Below are positions 36,891-49,600 of a DNA stretch of 64,000 nt, one piece after another. The stretch is taken from contig OZ176054.1 in the NCBI GenBank assembly GCA_964247055.1, positions 2,976,001-3,040,000 on the forward strand. The letters run 5' to 3'. The notes beneath the pieces are model-generated. The model was not told where the DNA came from and searched no databases. It saw only the letters and a list, made by a program, of their open reading frames with translations. Within the stretch, counting starts at the first letter, position 1. Each line of letters begins with the position of its first letter. This DNA is from Paragordius varius (Eukaryota > Nematomorpha). The translations under genes were made by a program, and so were the position numbers.

Positions 36891-38650
36891 AAGTTGGTGA
36901 GTAATGCATTATGTCTAATACCGTTTAACCCGAACCTTCCGTTAGTGTTGGAAACAGGCACATCGAATGACGAATTCGGAGCAGTCTTATCACATATGAC
37001 AAGTGAGGGGAAACGGCCGATAGCTTTTGTGTCTCGAAAATGTGCGAAGGCAGAACAAAATTTCTCGGTGATTGAAAAAGAAGCAAGGGCATTTTTATAT
37101 ACGCTAGAAAAATTTAAAATGTTTGTCTATGCAGAAAGTTCGTACTATTAACCGATCATAAACCCCTAATCAAGTTGTTTGGCTTTAAGAGAGCTAAGTA
37201 ATATTAACAATAGTAGATTAGTAAGATGGATACTCAGAACAGCCGATTATAATTTTAATATATAATATATTAATGGTTCAGAAAATTTAGCGGATTGGTT
37301 ATCTCGTCTACCGTATGAAGAACCGACTGAGGAGGTTGAAGAGCAAGCACCCAGGCAAATCAACTTTTTAACAACAGACAACTTAAACGTACAGCGAATT
37401 AAAGAAAATACATTACGGGATGAGTTTTGATGTTAAAAGCGGCTCTACATCATAATGATTGGTCAGCTCCAATTTTAAATTCGATACTGAGTATAAGAAA
37501 CGAAATACAAGAATCATATGGTTTGTTGTATTGGGGCGATCGTCTGTTTATTCCCAGGGCGTTGCGAAATGAAACGTTAAAATTTTTGCATGTTGGACGT
37601 TCGGGGGCTAATGTAATGAAAGAGTCTGCCAAGGCAAGGGTTTATTGACCATGTATAAACCAAGACATCGAAAGTTATGTGAGATCTTGTATGGGGTGTC
37701 AGTTAAACCGAAGTAACATAAAAAGCAATCCCACGTACAAATTGAATTTTAATACGGGTATCTGGGAAAGGATACATCTTGATATTGCCGGTCCTATTGA
37801 TGGGTTTTATTGGTTAGAGCTATCGATAGTAGATCCAGATGGGTTGAAGTCGAATTGCTAAAAACTGTTAATTCTACAAACATATTACATTTGTTAGAAA
37901 TTTGGTGTGTAAGATACGGGTTTCCCTGAATATAGTTACCGATAATGCATCATATTTTGCATCGAGATTTTAAAGATATCTTGCACCGAGCAAACATCAA
38001 ACATGTCACTAGTGCAATCACCCACGAACAAATGGGCTAATGGAACGTGTCATTTACACTTAAAGCACACTATAAATCGTTAACGGATTCTAAGCTGACT
38101 CCTGACAAAAAAATAAACCAAGTATTATGGGGTTATCGCTCCGCCGTACATAGCGCCACAGGGGAGTGCCCGTATAACTTATTTCTGAAAAAAAATATTA
38201 ATACCCCCTTTTCTTGGGTTAGGGAAACACCCTCACAACAATTAGAAGTCGACATAATACCCAATCAAGTTTTTAGACCGAACGAAGAAGTGTGCATAAA
38301 GAATGAAATCACTTCAGGGTGGAGAAAATGTTCAATTTTGGAGAGAACAGGGGTACTCTCGTACACGGTTAAAGATGGAAATCGAACACTTCGCAAGCAT
38401 GCTGATCAATTACGGCCGACCGGAGTCGAGAATGGCGGAGAGGAGGATGATAATTTAACGATAACCAAACAGATGAAGGGATTACAACCAATAATCGGGA
38501 GGTGGGGGAGGAACCAAGAAAAGAAAAAGAAAACGATAAAGACACCCAGGTTGAAATAAGAATAGAAAAAACAACTGAGAAAGAACCTGAAAGGAGATAT
38601 CCTCTTAGGGAGAGAAAAGCACCAGATCGGCTCGGATTTGGATAAGGAGA
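36890..38650 (+). mobile_element. Ty3/gypsy LTR retrotransposon fragment, fossil
   Basis: Fossil pol segment. It contains the end of the reverse transcriptase/RNase H region (SDEFGAVLS-like block, then AFVSRKCAKAEQNFSVIEKE), the integrase zinc-binding region and integrase core blocks. No gag, protease or RT core is seen, so it is 5'-truncated, and it is clearly broken at several points. AT-rich sequence to about 38950 with a TATATAAA and AATAAA could be a remaining 3' LTR, but no 5' LTR was found to confirm it. Confidence 0.85.
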
Positions 38651-39146
38651 TATGATAGATTAGAATACATCAAGTTAGCTAACCTTAGACGAGACCAATT
38701 TATATATTAGATTTGAATACATTTTTGATGACCTTTTATATTTGAGTTAAACTATTGTATCAATTTTGAATTTAACTTGCACATGTTATTTTACCTTGGT
38801 TTAACATGTAAATATTATATTCACAAAAAGTATATAAACGTCGCAAACTTTATATAGTTTAGTGTATGTATTTTATATTGTTTTACGGTTTCTCTATTTA
38901 CTACATTAATAAAATATATTTTAGGTGATTTCGATACAATGTCTAAATTCTCTAACCGGTACTAAAATGAACTCATATTAAAAGCGCGACACTATGTTTT
39001 GAAAACAATGAAAGGATAGAAATTTTTGTAGATTATATTTTTTATTGAAAAAATAAGTCTATTATTGATTCCAATTTACCATTTGCATAAATAGGGACCA
39101 ATTATATCAAATATAGTGGTATTTTTCATTGGTAATAATTTTAGAT

Positions 39147-39384
39147 CAGGGGTGGCCACGTGGCCCGCATATACAAAATTTTATGATCAAAGTAAGTTAT
39201 TCTTTTATAACATATTTTCTTAATTATTTCCAAATTTGGCAAAAAAACTAGCAAAAAATATTAAAATTAATAGTAATTTTTACAATCTTATGGTTAAATT
39301 TAATAAAATATTTGTAAACTCAAATATTTTGTTAGTGCGGCCCACCAAATGCCACCGCGAAGCCATTTGTGTTGGACACCTCTG
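39147..39384. mobile_element. Non-autonomous hAT element, right-arm copy
   Basis: It begins CAGGGGTGGCCACG and ends TTGGACACCTCTG, with the perfect 8-bp target duplication TTTTAGAT on both sides. It is the inverse counterpart of 21316-21569 at the same site in the opposite arm, so its insertion predates the arm duplication. Confidence 0.9.
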
Positions 39385-40741
39385 TTTTAGATACTCGTTA
39401 ATTGTCATTACGAAATCTGAATAGTTTTTACTGTGGTATGAAATTATGAAATCAATAACTATACAAAAATATTGCAGTTAAAAGTGATAATATACTGAAA
39501 CGATAAATTTTGCCATGTGTTTAATGCATTCAGGTCATGTTAAATTAGTAAGCCAAAGTTTTTAACTGATCAATGATTTTATCTTGATTATTGAATTCAT
39601 AAATTACAAATTGGAACCAATCTATTCATTTTTTAATATGTGTTGTGTATTATAAAAAACTTTGATGAAAAAACGGAAAAATGTTCTCAAATAAATTCAT
39701 AAAGTGTAAAAATATTACCAACCGATATTACTAAAACATTAAATAATAAATCATGGAAATCAATTAGTTTTTACCACCCATTTGTATTTTTAAGCAACCA
39801 TTGAACAATGAAATCAACCTTTAGTGGATATTTCGGGCAATTCGAAAGCACTTTTAGGGCGGCATGTGGTCCATCGTGGTTTGAGTACCATTGATTTTGA
39901 TTGAGAATATACATTTTGTCTAATTCTTTTCTTTATCAAATATGAAGTGTCAACGTTTTTGTTTATATTAAATTGTAATTTTAAGTAATTTTTGAATTTT
40001 GTAAAAGATTAAAAGCATTAAAAACTGTAAATGATTGTTGGTAAAGCGATTCTATATTTATTTATCTATTATGTATATAGAGATGTGGTAAATAAGATGC
40101 ACCATGTTATTAATATAAAATTATTAAAATAAAACCTACGCTTCAAATTTCAAAACTTATAGAAAAGAGGCTATTTTAATAATGAATAAGAAAATTTACT
40201 ATTTAGAATTTTAGTAAATAGGGATACCAAAATACCAGCCGGAGCATTGCAGAGGTAGGAAAATGGTGGACTATTTAATTTGCATTAGAAAAATATAAAA
40301 TATTTTTTTCTGGTAAAAAATTTGTGGTTTAACTGGAAATCTTAATTTAGCTTGTGGCTATAAAGGAAATCGAATAATATGTGTAGTATACCGCCGATTA
40401 TAATAATATACATTTATAGATTTGAAAACTTTGGCAGTTTGTTTCGAGTTCGTATTAAGGGGCAAGCGCGCAGTTGTCGACTAAGCACAAATTTAAAATA
40501 TCTGTCTAAGAATAGGTTAAATACGAAGAGAAAAAATTACTCCTAGATATGATTTTTTGATGTCGATTAAAGCGACATAAAGGATGGTCGCTCCTCTTTT
40601 ATCGGATATTAGGCAAAAGAATTAAACTCTGAATCGTGTGGATTGGCTAAATTGGGGCAACATGTTATTAATGTCATGGATTTGCGCAATCACAGTTTTG
40701 CATACCGAACATTCCAGGTTATGAAAAAATTATGTTAAATC

Positions 40742-40967
40742 CAGAGGCTTAGCTTGCATTTCTAGCGCCCGGAGCATGAAACCGTGATGGGGCTCCCTCC
40801 ACTCCATGCGACCCCTTGCATTTTAAAAAATAAACAAATTTAAACAGTGGTCATGGCTGCTCATATATGGATGATTTTTTTATGTATTATTTAAAATAAT
40901 AACTTTTAAATACCTATTTTTTAAAATAAAATTAAAAAATGCATCCCTTTCCCTCTCTACGCCCCTG
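40742..40967. mobile_element. Non-autonomous hAT element, 226 bp, right arm only
   Basis: Ends CAGAGGCTTAGC and TACGCCCCTG, flanked by the perfect 8-bp duplication GTTAAATC (40734-40741 and 40968-40975). The left outer arm has no insertion here, so it came after the arms formed. A relative lies at 54420-54619. Confidence 0.9.
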
Positions 40968-41077
40968 GTTAAATCTTGTCTATATTCGGAAAGGGGGTAT
41001 ATGGAGAAGAACAAAACTTTAAGTCCATTGATGTTTTTTGCTTGGCCGTTGTCGATATTAGATACATGTGAGTAGAA

Positions 41078-41425
41078 GTGAAACTGATGCTATTACTCAA
41101 TTGGATAATAGTTGCCTTCAATACGGATTTCCTTGCATATTGCATAAAATGCAAATTTTACAAAGACTTTAAGGATACCACACAACTGCCAATACTAAAC
41201 ATGTCCAACATTCGCAAACAAATGGGTTATTCGAACATTTTTTCACCTTCATATTATAAATTGCTATCTGATTTAAGTTACCTACGGCTAAAACAATTAA
41301 ACAAGTCCTTTATTGTTCAGGCTAGCATAGTGCCATCAAAGAATGACCATCTAAAATATTTTTGCCGAAAAATATTAATTTGTTCCTTTCACGGGCAGGA
41401 CCACATACTTGCAACCAATCGATAA
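41078..41425 (+). other. Unrecognised 115-codon open frame in the right outer arm
   Basis: Open frame starting MKLMLLLNWIIVAFNTDF and ending HGQDHILATNR. I recognise no domain. The aligned part of the left arm does not keep the frame because of indels, so there is no sign of protein-level conservation. It may be a remnant of a gene once carried by the repeat, or chance. Confidence 0.15.
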
Positions 41426-41815
41426 CGACAGTAAAATTCTAAATTCGAATGAAAATGTATACGTTCGGAATTGTCTGGACCAGAACTATCACACACCAGG
41501 AGCCAAGCAATCAAAAAACCAATCAAACCCAGACAGATATCTTAATATTGATTATATTTATTCAATGAAATAGTAGTTTTTATGTTATATTTATACAACT
41601 ATATCAACATAAATCAGTCAAACTTTAACCACTAATTTATTAAGGCCATAATCAAGTAGAAATATGGAACTTGTAATTGTTTTTCAAGCCGCTAATAGGT
41701 TCTTATACTATATTATATTTATATGTATTCATTTTTAATTTACCTTATGAAGTTTGATGCCTACTATTATACATGAGTTTATTAAAAATATTCCGAAAAA
41801 GCTGTAGCCATAAAG

Positions 41816-42745
41816 CAGTGACACTCAACCGCGGCACTAAAAGACCTTTTTTATGACCTTAATTTCTCCAAACTTTATTTAATTTTTTTATTGCTAAATT
41901 TTATTGATTTCGATATTTTTTTATATTATTCAAAAAATAAACGGCTTTGATATTTTTTAATTATAGTAAATTACTATTGATCCCATTAAAAGATATTGAT
42001 TTTTTAAAAAGAATTACCGGCTATCTACGAAAGTTATACATAGCACTCCTTAAACTTACACACGCGGGCTGCATAAAACATGAAATATGTTAAAAATATT
42101 TATAGAAATCGCTTGAAACATTTCCATATGGGCGACATATTTAAATTGAGTATCATGATGCTGAACCAGATTCAACAACAATTGTTGGAAATTTCATACC
42201 AGCATTTATACCGTTTACATTGAACGAATCAAATTCACCCTTAAACAATTCAAATTCATCCTTCAATTCAAATTCATCCTGGAACAATTCAAATTCACCT
42301 AAAAGTAAATTATGTGTTTTCGGGCAGCTAATATAACTCATTATTAATATGAAATATAACTTTATGGAATAGTTTATTGTTTTTTCAGCATTATATTAAT
42401 TTTAAAACAGAATATTTTAAAAATATTATAATATAAAGGTAATTTTTAATCTTAAAAAATACATAATTTATTTTAGGGTGAATTTGAATTGTTTTGAGGG
42501 TGAAATTGAATTGTTCAAGGGTGAATTTTAATTGTTCCAGGGTGAATTCGAATTGTTTAAGGGTGAATTTGAATTGTTCGAGGGTGAATTTGAACTGATG
42601 GTATATATACGGCCCGAATCTCGGTGTACTAATTTGGGTATATATATCTGCATATGTTTAAAAGAGCTGTATGTTATTATGCGCGGCCCTTAAGACAAAG
42701 AAATTATTTATTCGGCCTGTCAAACTTTTTTGGTGAGTATCACTG
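41816..42745. mobile_element. hAT-type non-autonomous element with nested family-2 MITE
   Basis: It begins CAGTGACACTCAACC and ends GGTGAGTATCACTG, inverted with few differences. The flanks CCATAAAG and CCATAGAT suggest a decayed 8-bp duplication. The right end includes GCGCGGCCCTT...TTTTTTGGTGAG, similar to modules scattered in arms B and B'. A family-2 MITE is nested at 42215-42605. Confidence 0.6.
42215..42605. mobile_element. Foldback-like MITE, family 2, with expanded tandem ends
   Basis: The left end has repeated ATTCAAATTCA(C/T)CC units (42230-42300). The right end carries about six inverted GGGTGAATTTGAATTGTTC units (42476-42600). The core with TAATTTATTTTAGGGTG matches other copies. 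The number of units differs from copy to copy. Confidence 0.75.
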
Positions 42746-43665
42746 CCATAGATGGTCCAACACACAGCTAATGGACGTTTAAACATAATACGAAAAAAAG
42801 TTAATTTCGTTCATAATTATTTTAAGTAATTAATACAATAATTATCAGCACTCTTAAGTATAAAAGTGGAATCTTTTAATGTTTTTCGCTGGCTCATAGG
42901 TACCTCCTATAATTTAATAATATTATATATCATTATTTATGTATAGGAATTGCTAATCATCACAGTGATTGAGTTTTGTGTAGTGTGTGGGTGTATTTAG
43001 ATAATATATAATATTATAGATTAGGTGAGAAAACTACTGTCACAATGAATATATAAAAAGTGGTTTTTTCAAAAAAGGATGCCTTCTAACATTAACTTTC
43101 CACCATTTTAAATCGGTTTGGCAGAGTGTTGTTATTAATTAACAAATATTTGATTGCGTGTATATAAACTATAGTGATAGACTGACTAGTCGTGTGATGA
43201 TGACACCTGCAAAAATTTAATGTAAAGCGTTTGTTTTAACATAAGTCATTCACATGATTAATAAAACGGAAAAGGAAAAAACTACCCTAATAAAAAATAT
43301 AAAAATAAAAATGAATGAAAAAGCGTATAAACAATACTGTACTTTGTTGTGTAACTATCCAAACAATAAGTTTGGTTTAAATCAATTATGATATACATGA
43401 TTTTGAATTGTCCCAAGTTTGACACACAATTTAAAAAATATAAGTCAAAAATTTGAGCAAACCAACCCAAGAATAATAACTTAACAAGTGTGCTTGCGTA
43501 TTTAATATTTTTAAATATGGATAGTAGAGAATTATAAAATCATTGCATTATCTCTTGATTGAGTATGACATTATTTGCTATTAAACTTAACATTTTTCAA
43601 ATGTGTCTGTTTATACCATTTTTATCAACTGCTAACGGCATTCGAAATACAAGATTAATACAGTA

Positions 43666-46600
43666 TCAACTTTTGTGATTTAGCGAATGTAGGGAACCAT
43701 CTATAAACCTTAAAGAAGCTATTTCTAAACCACTCGTGAAAACATCATCGATACCATCAATAAAATTTGCCGACGGTACATTTTGCAATTCTTTAACATG
43801 CTCAGGAACAATAGATGTTACGACAATTTGATTATTGTTTGACGATTCAGCATTTTCAATCCTATTCTGGTGTCCACGTTTTTCAGATGTTAAATTATCT
43901 TCAAACTTTTCAACACCCGTTTGGTCAAAGCCTTCTGTTTCATCAATCTTTTTACACAATGGTAATTCATTACAGTCCTCTCTTGAGCCAGGTATAAACG
44001 TCATAGAAACTTCTGGATCCTGAAGCGATTTTTCGGTTTTCAAACTGTAATTGCTAGAAATATTGCCATTAAGATTGTAGGGAGTAAAGAGGGGTGGTAG
44101 ACCACGCATAAACCAAATCTTAACACGGTCAACCATATCTTGAAGTGAGGTAGCCAAGTTGTGTAAATGTCGGGTGGATAGGGATCTCGGAATTTCCGTT
44201 GCAGTTTTATAAAGCGATCGTTTCTTATTATTGATATTTTTCGTGCTATTGTTATGATCAGCCAAAGTTGAATTTATATTATGATCACTATTGTTGTGAT
44301 TAAGAGAGTTTGATAAGTAATTTTTACCTTCACCATAAATTAGTGAAGATGGATGGTTATTGCGCTCTTTACCATTCATCAGGAGTCTGTAGAAAAGAGT
44401 ATTATTATTATTATTTCTATGAGCATTAGTACCAATCTTATTCACGGACGAGATTGCATGGCCATAATTATTTTGATTATGGCTAACGTTGAAAGATTTT
44501 GGGGTATTTAATTTGAAGGGGAGCAAAGGTTCTCCGCTACTTTTTCGCCGTCCATCAAACACGGGTCCTTTTTTAGCACGCAATGTCAAAAAATAATTTA
44601 GTGGCCAAATCGTGCGATTTTGCGGGCTAGGTTTCGGAGAAGCTTTATAAGAATTGTTAGAAGAGAATGAGATACAGTTATTATCACTCTTGTGAAGCAA
44701 AGTACTTCTTTCATATTTTCCAGTTACGTCGTAATCAACATTATTACAAACGCCATGGCTAGTCTCGTCAGATAGTTTCACCGCATTAAAACCCAAATCT
44801 TCCTCGATGGAATCGAGTTTAGGTCGATGATTTGGAATATAATTGACTAGAATATTATTATTATTATTATTGTTATCGACAAAGTTGCCGGCGGCAGCAG
44901 CAGGATTTACAGTTTCACTAAAACTATTTCCATTTCCAGCTGTCGCAGTCCCGATAACCCACGACCCGCCAATTATATCAAAGAGACCGGCCGTTTGTTT
45001 AGCCGCTGCAAAAGCATTGGCTATTGAGGAGAGGGGCGTTAAAATGGATGAACGGTTTGAACCTATGCTCCGATGATGCAGACGATTCCTTCGCCAAATA
45101 TTGTATTGAGCGTATATGGCTTCACGTACCTAATGAGCAAAGTGTAAGATTTTAGCAAAACTCAAATCTCAGGTTATATTAGTGAAAAAAATAAGGCTTT
45201 AAAAAGAGTTAAAACTTACATCGGGATTCAGGAAACAACAGTAGAGCGATATGCAAAAGCCCTATAAGAAAAATAGATGATTATGATTAGTATAATGAAA
45301 AATAAGGATTGAAACCGAACGCTTTTTGTTTCATTTTAAAACTCTGATAATTTTACACTTTGTGAATAAATAAAAAATGGGAGTAATGACATTCGAATTT
45401 ACATATACTTATTTCGAACCACAAAAATATATAATGTTTTTTTGAAACTATATAATTCGAAAAAGTGAGTTTGGTTAACCGATTCCAGTAATTCTCGTTC
45501 CACAAAAACTGTTTCTGTGTGAAAAAATAATGATATTTACATACTTGAGTAGCTATGATGGCGCATTGTATAATTTGAAACGTTCTATTGGGTTTAATAT
45601 ACCAATAATGGAATATGCCCAACAGGCTGATAAGAAAGAAAAAGCCTTTGCACGATTTTCTATAAATAATTGTATATGTGTATAAAGTATTGAAAAATTT
45701 AAAATATTTTACAACCTAGTTTAAAAAGCATATCTGTACCATATTAATATAAATATATAGGTAAAATAATTCAATTATACATCTAAATCTAAAACCAGCA
45801 TCATCTTAAATAAAGCAATCATTATCACAATATCAAATTGACAAACAAACCAAATTAAACAACTTTTATCATTTTTTTCAATAAGTATTCTCCTTTTGTC
45901 GCTTGATTGTAAAAATATTTTAACCATAATACTTAATATTATTCATCATAATGTAATTACGAAAGCTTATTTGTTTAATATGTACCCTAATTTCCTTTAC
46001 CATAAATTGGTTTTATATAGAAATGAAGTCAAGTTAATATGTTGTGAAAAAATATTTACCGTCCAGTGGCGACATGAGAACAATATGTTTGCACAACTTT
46101 ACATATAACAGCTATCATAACAGCCAAATTTATCTATAATATATAAAAAATATTCAATAATCTTGATAAAAATATTTATACATTCTTTATTGTTATCAAA
46201 AATTTGCAATTTAAAAAAAGAGAAAAATTTATATCAAGATTTTCGTATTCAAAAGAGTAATAGCTAAAAAATACCCCAACAATAATCATCCATATGATTG
46301 CCAATTCCACGTTGACAAAGATAACTTTTCTATACAAAAAATCGTGAAAAAATGTTTTACAAAAATTTATTTATTTATTTACAAAAGTATAAAGGAACCT
46401 TGGAGAACCATTATATACCATTTATACCTTAAATTCACTATTGAATACTTTCACCCTTGAACATTACATCACCTTTGAACATTTCAAATTCACCCAAAAA
46501 ATAAATTATGTGTATTTAAGCTAATCTAACCATTAATAATAAAAATAATAGCATAATTTATCGTTTTCTTCTATATTAGGTTAAACATTTCAAATTTTTG

Positions 46601-49600
46601 ATATACAAAAATTAAAATGTTTAAGGGTAAATTTAAAATGTTAAAGGGTGAATTTGAGGTGTAAATGGTATATCGCACCCAATTATGTGGTATAAAAAGC
46701 GTATTAATTATTTAATATAAATAAGGCTTATACGATCTTTTATATCCTTCTTTAATGATCCAATTAATGGTAAATCCACCGACTATAATAAAGGGTAGAA
46801 TCCATCCAATAGTTACCCAAACGCGTAATGGGTATCGGTGAGAAAAGGCTCTGAACAATACTTGAAACAAGAGCAAGCTTTCACACAGCATCCAAAAGTA
46901 AATGGACGTGTTAAAGTAGTAATAGGCAATAGAAAATATATTGTCCAGATACTAAAAAAGACAATATAAAAAAAGGAGTTATATATGGGTATATTTTCAA
47001 AGCAAAACCATAAAATTAAGGAAACAGCCATATGATTTTTTATTACCATTGTGTGATTACAATCGTTAATATATAATAATTGAAATAGTAAAATGAAGTT
47101 CTAAAGCGTTTTAGTTTTCACGTTTTGTTATTATAATTCCAATTTTCACTTTATAAATTCATCTTAATCTTTTTGAATAAACATTTTATGATGGATTCAA
47201 AAATGGTTACTAGTAAAATACTATGAAATTATCTTTGTGGATTAGAAAAACAACATATATATACGTATAAAATTGAAAATCGGGGTATCTCCTCGTGAAG
47301 TTTTTTGTACAGTATCTCGTATTTCAACTTTTTAAAAGTGTTTTGAGCCTCCAAAATCGATTTGGTGTCATTGGTATAATTAATTTGTAGAGTTTGATTA
47401 TGGATAGTAGTTGAAACATTTTCAGTAGTTGCAAAGCTAGTATTATTTTTAAAAATGCTATTATTCGCCTGATATGGCTTCTGAAATTGTAAGGAGGATT
47501 GTTGTTGAGTCATCTTTATCTGATCCTTGATGGCTAAAATTTTGTCCATGTTAAGTTTGGTGTGATTTTGTCGCAAAGTTTTTATGTGTTGCAAAGATAA
47601 CCAGACCACAATGTAAAAAATAAAGGATAGAATGAGATGGCAATGAATAGTGTTCCGTAAACATTTGAGCGTCCTACATTAATTATTATTACATGGAAGA
47701 AATGACAAATACATTTTACACCTTATATTCACACAAAAATAAATTAAACGTTTTAAAGATTAAAAATTACTTACCTATATTTTTGATATTGTTAAATATG
47801 AAATTTTGTTTAACACTTGGATACAACACATTCATTTTAGTCCTTCGATTCAACGGTAGTTAAATACCCCAGACGTGTTTAAAATTAAATTATTAAAAAA
47901 ATATGGAAGGAATCAAAACCATGGCAAAATTTTGCATTTATATGACATTAATAAACCGAAATATATACTTGATATTACTTATTTTAAGCTAAAACACAAA
48001 GGTAAAAATTTAGTTAACGTAACATGTGTGCAATGGTAATTGAAAAATAATACAAAATAACCCGCTTTTTCTATTTCTATCAATGTTAGATGTAATTTAT
48101 ATAAAAAATTAGCTTTAGTTTTACCCTAAAAATTAAATAAAGACGATATTTTGCAAAAATTTTGTAAAATAAAAATAGCGTCGAAGTAGTTTGAGATGGA
48201 ACTTTTTTTTCAAAAAAAATTTTATTAAGATATTTTGGCATATATCTATAATATTTATCAGGATAGAAGCATCAATTTAAATTGGGACCGTTTCCTTCAG
48301 TAGTTTTTTAAAAATATAAATTTAAATTTAATCTGGGGTATTTAGATACCCCAATTTGAATCGAAGTGTTAAACTTAAATAATACGGAAAAAATAATAAA
48401 TTATGCCATAAAGAAAAAATTCATATTGATGATGAGTTATGTTAGCCTGAAAACACATAATTTATTGTTAGGGTTAATTGTTCAAGGGTAAATTTTACAT
48501 GTAAAAGCTAAAAATAAATTTGTTTTCAATGATATGCACTACACAAGTAGGAAAAGAGGGCATTTCCCCCCACTACACCAAAAAAATGGCAAACGCCCAC
48601 GATTTTAAGATTAAGAAACATGAATTATCTATCTAATATTGTATAAAAAATTCAAAAAATTCTCTTAAGGGATTAAATACCATGTAAAAACGTAATCTTC
48701 AAATAAAAATCATGTATGCCAGTGATTAATGCATCAAAACTATAAAAAACTTCAAGATTGATAATGTATATTAAACATAATATATGATACAGCCGCAAAA
48801 TGTTTGAAAAAAATTTCCAATATACTTTTTTGCATGCAACTTATTTCAATACGTTGCGTAACATTTAAGCACTATTAGCTACGTTTTAAATCCTAATTAC
48901 ATTACATTAGTTAATGGTTAAAACAGTAATTTCTATAAGTTTAAAATATAACTAATTTACCGTAGATTTTTTAGCAGCAAATAAGCTATGATAAGGGATA
49001 CCAAGGAGAGGCTAAATCCAATTCGATATGTCAACACATACTAAATTTAGATATGCAAATTAAAAATATATGATTCAATAAAAAAGTTTATTCACATGTG
49101 GATTCAGAAATTAATATAAAGGATATTTTGCCAAAATTTGGTTCCGATTTCATATTTTTGGTCACAAAAAATTATATTAAAATAATGATAATACAAAGAT
49201 ACATAACAATAGAAAATGTTTGTATGCTATTTTTCTTTAAAAATTTTAAAATGTATAGAATTAGGAACAATTTCAAATCTTACTGACCTTTTCTCTTTCC
49301 GAATTGGATTATTATATAACAGAGCTTAATCTTGTAAATAAAGTATTATTTTGAAGGTTTTTCTAGTTAAAATTTAATTATCTAGATTCTTTTCCTGTAT
49401 TAGAATAAAAAGCTTATATTTTTACAGTTTTGCGACTTCTAGATCTTAAATTAGGACAACTCTATAATACGATTAAACTATAATCAATAAATATCAAGTT
49501 TAAAATGTAAACCTTAAAGCCTAGTAAAGTTAATTATTTACCTTTTATAACCATAATATACATTTATATACCTGTTACAATAGCGATTCAAAAAAAATTA

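Larger units (their letters stand above)
38930..41420 (-). repeat. Outer inverted-repeat arm, right (C')
   Basis: Inverse of 19500-21900. The inner edge CGGTTAGAGAATTTA...CATTGTATC motif is inverted at 38930-38970 and present at 21820-21850. The outer edge TTCACGGGCAGGACCACATA (near 41389) pairs with TATGGTCCTCTAGTTCACGAA (19508). A 226-bp hAT MITE (40742-40967) interrupts this arm only. Confidence 0.8.

Noticed and set aside
19500-41420. Polinton/Maverick interpretation of the 22-kb block with long inverted ends
   Set aside because: The only integrase-like sequence is next to RNase H of Ty3/gypsy type. No family-B polymerase, ATPase, protease or capsid gene is visible, and the interior is itself palindromic.
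42153-42341. Repetitive acidic peptide (EFELF repeats) as a small protein
   Set aside because: Translation of the tandem ends of a family-2 MITE.
43815-45076. Plus-strand open frames opposite the receptor tail exon
   Set aside because: Antisense shadows of a long minus-strand coding exon with clear splice phases.
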